A stretch of DNA of 64,000 bases from contig CAYUIE010000017.1 in assembly GCA_964444665.1 (NCBI GenBank), forward strand, positions 1 to 64,000, written 5' to 3'. Origin of the DNA: CAYZTY01 sp964444665. Its GTDB lineage: Bacteria > Planctomycetota > Phycisphaerae > Sedimentisphaerales > CAYZTY01. The notes under the pieces were generated by a model. That model saw nothing but the letters and a program-made list of their open reading frames with translations, was not told where the DNA came from and did no database searches. The stretch's first letter is position 1. Each line of letters begins with the position of its first letter. This document shows, one piece after another, positions 61,467-64,000 of the stretch. Position numbers and translations under genes: made by a program.

Positions 61467-62564
61467 ATGAGAGACTTCAGCAGCGCAAAACGAATCGTTG
61501 TCAAAATCGGCACGAACACGCTTACGAAAGCCGGCCGAGTTGACACCACCTATGTCCGACAGGTCGTCGGCCAGATAAACGCCCTTCTCAAAGCCGGTCG
61601 GCAGGTGGTTATCGTGACCTCCGGCGCCATCGGAATGGGCGCCAGCCAGCTAAGTCTGCAAGGCAAAGGCCTCGATATGAAAATGCGTCAGGCCTGTGCG
61701 GCCATCGGCCAGCCACTTCTAATGCAGGAGTACCGAAAAGCATTTCTACGATACGATATCACAACCGCCCAGGTCCTGCTCACCGCCGAGGTCCTCAATA
61801 ACCGCAGGACCTATCTGAACCTCCGCAATTCCGTCGAGACCCTTCTAAATCTGGGCGTTGTACCCATCCTGAACGAGAATGACAGTGTCTCCACCAACGA
61901 AATCGGCACCGCCTTCGGCGATAATGACACACTATGCGCCCTCGTGGCCAGTAAGGTGGACGCCGACCTGCTGATTATGCTTAGCGATATTGATGCCCTA
62001 TATGACAGGGACCCGCGCAAATCGTCTCGTGCCCGGCCGATTCCCGTCGTTTATGAAATAACCGATAAAATGCTGCATACCGCGGGCAAAAGGGGCAGCA
62101 AGCTCGGCGTCGGCGGTATGAAGACCAAGCTCGAAGCCGCCCGCATCGCCTCGAACGCCGGCTGCAGAATGGTCCTGGCAAACGGCAGAGTAAAAAACGT
62201 CATCAGACGTATTATGGCTGGCGAAGAAATCGGTACTATCTTTATGCCGAAACGCAAGCTCAGTAACCGTGCCCGTTGGATTCTTAATAGTGCCGTCGCC
62301 GGCACAATAAGAATCGACCTCGGCGCGATGAAGGCCATCAGGAACCGCAAATCGCTCCTTCCGAGCGGCGTTACCGCCGTCGAAGGCTCATTCAAGGCAG
62401 GCCAGGTCGTTATGCTAAATGACAGCGCCCGGGCCGTAACGAATCTAAGTAGCACCGAGTTAAAGACTCTCATAGGCAAGCACAGCTCCGAGATTCGCAA
62501 AATCCTCGGCCCAAAACACCGCGACGTCGTCGCAATACCGGAAGATATTGTTTTCATAGATTAG
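61467..62564 (+). CDS. proB: Glutamate 5-kinase with PUA domain
   Basis: 365 residues. The kinase part begins IVVKIGTNTLTKAG and has VIVTSGAIGMGASQL, ILNENDSVSTNEI and MLSDIDALYDRDPR. The PUA domain covers about 275-360. It makes gamma-glutamyl phosphate, the first committed step of proline synthesis, and works with ProA. No clear Shine-Dalgarno sequence stands before the ATG. The gene is followed at once by the 39-bp repeat array. Confidence 0.95.
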   Translation: MRDFSSAKRIVVKIGTNTLTKAGRVDTTYVRQVVGQINALLKAGRQVVIVTSGAIGMGASQLSLQGKGLDMKMRQACAAIGQPLLMQEYRKAFLRYDITTAQVLLTAEVLNNRRTYLNLRNSVETLLNLGVVPILNENDSVSTNEIGTAFGDNDTLCALVASKVDADLLIMLSDIDALYDRDPRKSSRARPIPVVYEITDKMLHTAGKRGSKLGVGGMKTKLEAARIASNAGCRMVLANGRVKNVIRRIMAGEEIGTIFMPKRKLSNRARWILNSAVAGTIRIDLGAMKAIRNRKSLLPSGVTAVEGSFKAGQVVMLNDSARAVTNLSSTELKTLIGKHSSEIRKILGPKHRDVVAIPEDIVFID

Positions 62565-62568
62565 GAAG

Positions 62569-62714
62569 AGCATAAGAGCACAAGTGATAAGTGCAAAAGA
62601 GTAAAAGAGCATAAGTGCGAAAGTGATAAGTGCAAAAGAGTAAAAGAGCATAAGTGCACAAGTGATAAGTGCAAAAGAGTAAAAGAGCATAAGTGCACAA
62701 GTGATAAGTGCAAA
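62569..62714. repeat. 39-bp tandem repeat array running into the assembly gap
   Basis: The unit starting GATAAGTGCAAAAGAGTAAA begins at 62586, 62625, 62664 and 62703, an exact period of 39 bp, with one or two differences between units. It runs directly into 100 N. The array is related, inverted, to the run of CTTATCACTTATGCAC repeats at 63180-63230. Confidence 0.85.
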
Positions 62715-62814
62715 NNNNNNNNNNNNNNNNNNNNNNNNNNNNNNNNNNNNNNNNNNNNNNNNNNNNNNNNNNNNNNNNNNNNNNNNNNNNNNNNNNNNNN
62801 NNNNNNNNNNNNNN
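62715..62814. other. Assembly gap (100 N)
   Basis: Exactly 100 N, the usual filler for a gap of unknown length. It is flanked on the left by the 39-bp array, which probably caused the break. Confidence 0.95.
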
Positions 62815-62824
62815 AGAGGGAACA

Positions 62825-63178
62825 ATGGATGAGGTAGGATATAAGAAACTGATAGTGTGGCAAAAAGCAGATGAGTTAGCGTACCAGGCTTATATCGAGA
62901 CCAGGAATTTCCCCAAAGAAGAGGTTTATGGAATCACCTCACAACTGCGAAGGGCGGCCTTGTCCGTTCCTACCAACATCGTCGAGGGCTACGGCAGGCA
63001 GAGCAAGAACGAATTAAGGCGGTTTTCCAATATAGCCTTAGGTTCTCTGGCAGAGGTAAAGTATTTGATAGACTTCTCCTCGCGATTGAACTATTTAAGC
63101 AATGAGCAGCAAAACGTCCTGCAGGATTTAGCTCAGGAAGTAGGCAAACTATTGTGGAAATTCTATAAGTCATTGTAA
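62825..63178 (+). CDS. Four-helix-bundle protein (S23/IVP, avd-like)
   Basis: 117 residues from ATG 62825. The family hallmark is KLIVWQKADELAYQAYIET near the start, then QLRRAALSVPTNIVEGYGRQS and AEVKYLIDFSSRLNYL. These are small, basic, helical proteins first known from 23S rRNA intervening sequences and related to the Avd accessory protein of diversity-generating retroelements. The gene is enclosed by inverted repeats: the 39-bp array before it and CTTATCACTT-type repeats after it. There is no rRNA or reverse transcriptase next to it in this window, so it is a stand-alone copy. Confidence 0.85.
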   Translation: MDEVGYKKLIVWQKADELAYQAYIETRNFPKEEVYGITSQLRRAALSVPTNIVEGYGRQSKNELRRFSNIALGSLAEVKYLIDFSSRLNYLSNEQQNVLQDLAQEVGKLLWKFYKSL

Positions 63179-63232
63179 CCCCTTATCACTTATCCTCTTA
63201 TCACTTATGCACTTATCACTTATCGCTTAGTT
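63179..63232. repeat. Inverted counterpart repeats after the four-helix gene
   Basis: Repeated CTTATCACTTAT and ATGCACTTATC units, the complement of GATAAGTG/GCATAAGTG units in the array at 62569-62714. Together they could form a long imperfect stem with the four-helix gene in the loop. Confidence 0.7.
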
Positions 63233-63331
63233 TTTCCTTGCCCCAATCTCTTTTTCGAGTATCCTTTTCCTGATTTCTGAACGCGATAAGCACCCGGGGC
63301 GGACAATCCAAGAAATGAGTTTTATGAAGAT

Positions 63332-64000
63332 ATGAAAAATGAAGTAGCGGACATTTATCAGCATAAAGCAGGAAGCCTCATAAATAAGTTAGTCGAGTTT
63401 CTTGGAGAACGCAACGTTAAGTGTTGCCTTCGGAGACATGAAAAAGCTCTGAAATCTGCGGGTCCTGTATTCAGGGAATATTATCTCAAGTGGAGGCACC
63501 CGTGGTTTAGTGCTTTCGGCCAATACTATGAGCTAATTAATAAAGCGAAATCTATTCACAGACATTTAACTCCAGAATTAAGGACTTTGGTGGCTGGTGC
63601 AAAGAAGGTTGTTACTTTGGAGGAAAACATGCCTGATTCTGTTAAGAATAAATATAAAGCAGTTCTGCTTGACGCCGACCATGCTCGCAATTACTTATTC
63701 GAAATACAAATTGCATGGCATTTCTTTGCAAAAGCTTATGACATCCAATGGTATGAGGATAATTCGAACAACCATCCCGAGTTTCTTGTTAAGGCCCCAA
63801 GCTTTCATTTCAATGTTGAATGTAAGCGGATAAGTGTAGATATAGCCAGAAAAATACACAGAAGGGAATTTTACTTGTTTGTTGATAAACTGATATCGGA
63901 GATTGACAAGAGGGCGTACATTGGAAGACTTGATATCGTGCTGTACGGTAGGCTCACGGGGAGTACTATTCGTGGGCTATGTGATAAGATATTAGGGATA
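63332..64000 (+). CDS. Partial gene with PD-(D/E)XK-like nuclease signature, runs off the edge
   Basis: 223 codons open to the window end from ATG 63332 (MKNEVADIYQHKAG). The N-terminal part is helical and Lys/Arg-rich. Near 135-170 it reads FEIQIAWHFF, then HPEFLVKAPSFHFNVECKRIS, which fits the E...(P)E/D-x-ECK arrangement of PD-(D/E)XK nucleases (Glu of the first helix, Glu in PEF, Glu-Cys-Lys). It could be a restriction-type or Holliday-type nuclease. There is no stop in view, so length and remaining domains are unknown. The start has only a weak GAAGAT ahead. Confidence 0.6.
   Translation, partial: MKNEVADIYQHKAGSLINKLVEFLGERNVKCCLRRHEKALKSAGPVFREYYLKWRHPWFSAFGQYYELINKAKSIHRHLTPELRTLVAGAKKVVTLEENMPDSVKNKYKAVLLDADHARNYLFEIQIAWHFFAKAYDIQWYEDNSNNHPEFLVKAPSFHFNVECKRISVDIARKIHRREFYLFVDKLISEIDKRAYIGRLDIVLYGRLTGSTIRGLCDKILGI

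Noticed and set aside
62569..62714. Tandem 39-bp repeats as a CRISPR array
   Set aside because: The units are head-to-tail with no unique spacers and there are no cas genes, so it is a simple tandem array.
62825..63178. Diversity-generating retroelement accessory (avd)
   Set aside because: The protein is of the same fold family, but no reverse transcriptase, template repeat or variable repeat is present in the window.

Overview
The window looks like a metagenome-assembled contig; a run of 100 N at 62715-62814 marks a scaffold join. It comes from a moderately AT-rich Gram-negative-type bacterium. An outer membrane is implied by a TonB-dependent receptor and a second predicted beta-barrel. Planctomycetota, perhaps Phycisphaerae/Sedimentisphaerales, is my best guess. 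It rests on a giant secreted protein combining Fn3, beta-helix, fibro-slime, RCC1, PKD and RHS parts, on the small four-helix-bundle protein, and on palindrome-rich intergenic DNA. There is no rRNA or other phylogenetic marker, so this is inference.

Region 1 (1-31.7 kb, all minus strand) is a polymorphic-toxin locus. A two-gene operon encodes a secreted TPR-like repeat protein (31700-29994) and a 6331-residue secreted RHS/YD-repeat giant (29983-10988). Downstream lie four headless RHS fragments, called B, C, D and E here. B, C and D each end in a different C-terminal domain: B a nuclease-like or unknown domain, C a caspase-like cysteine peptidase, D a metzincin-like zinc protease. Small genes that look like immunity genes follow each toxin tip: a double-CXXCG protein and an acidic protein after B, and 2-3 TM membrane proteins after the giant, C and D. 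Rho-independent hairpins and a dispersed palindromic element sit at the module boundaries. B and C also carry an unusual two-TM insertion inside the RHS barrel.

Region 2 (31.7-34.2 kb) holds tRNA-Asp(GTC), tRNA-Gly(CCC), tRNA-Ser(GGA) and a nucleotidyltransferase.

Region 3 (34.8-49.6 kb, plus strand) is a sensory locus. It contains a TonB receptor, a YfiR protein, a CHASE8-type histidine kinase, a beta-barrel protein, three tandem periplasmic ligand-binding proteins (two almost identical), a Cache-type histidine kinase, an Rcp1-type response regulator and two receiver-kinase hybrids. It has no ABC permease or ATPase and no DNA-binding or GGDEF output. The binding proteins may therefore feed the kinases rather than a transporter.

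Region 4 (49.7-52.5 kb) is iron uptake: fur, then feoA-feoB behind a promoter with two Fur-box-like sites. It is followed by about 660 bp of non-coding DNA rich in hairpins sharing a TAGCC lead.

Region 5 (53.1-62.6 kb) holds a TPR protein with near-identical 42-residue repeats, a HAD phosphatase, a glycosyltransferase, and proA and proB. Between proA and proB, on the opposite strand, lie a DHH phosphoesterase translationally coupled to a multi-TM protein, and a Cys-rich V4R-like protein. Region 6 (62.6-64 kb) has a four-helix-bundle gene between inverted repeat arrays and a partial gene with a PD-(D/E)XK-like signature running off the edge.
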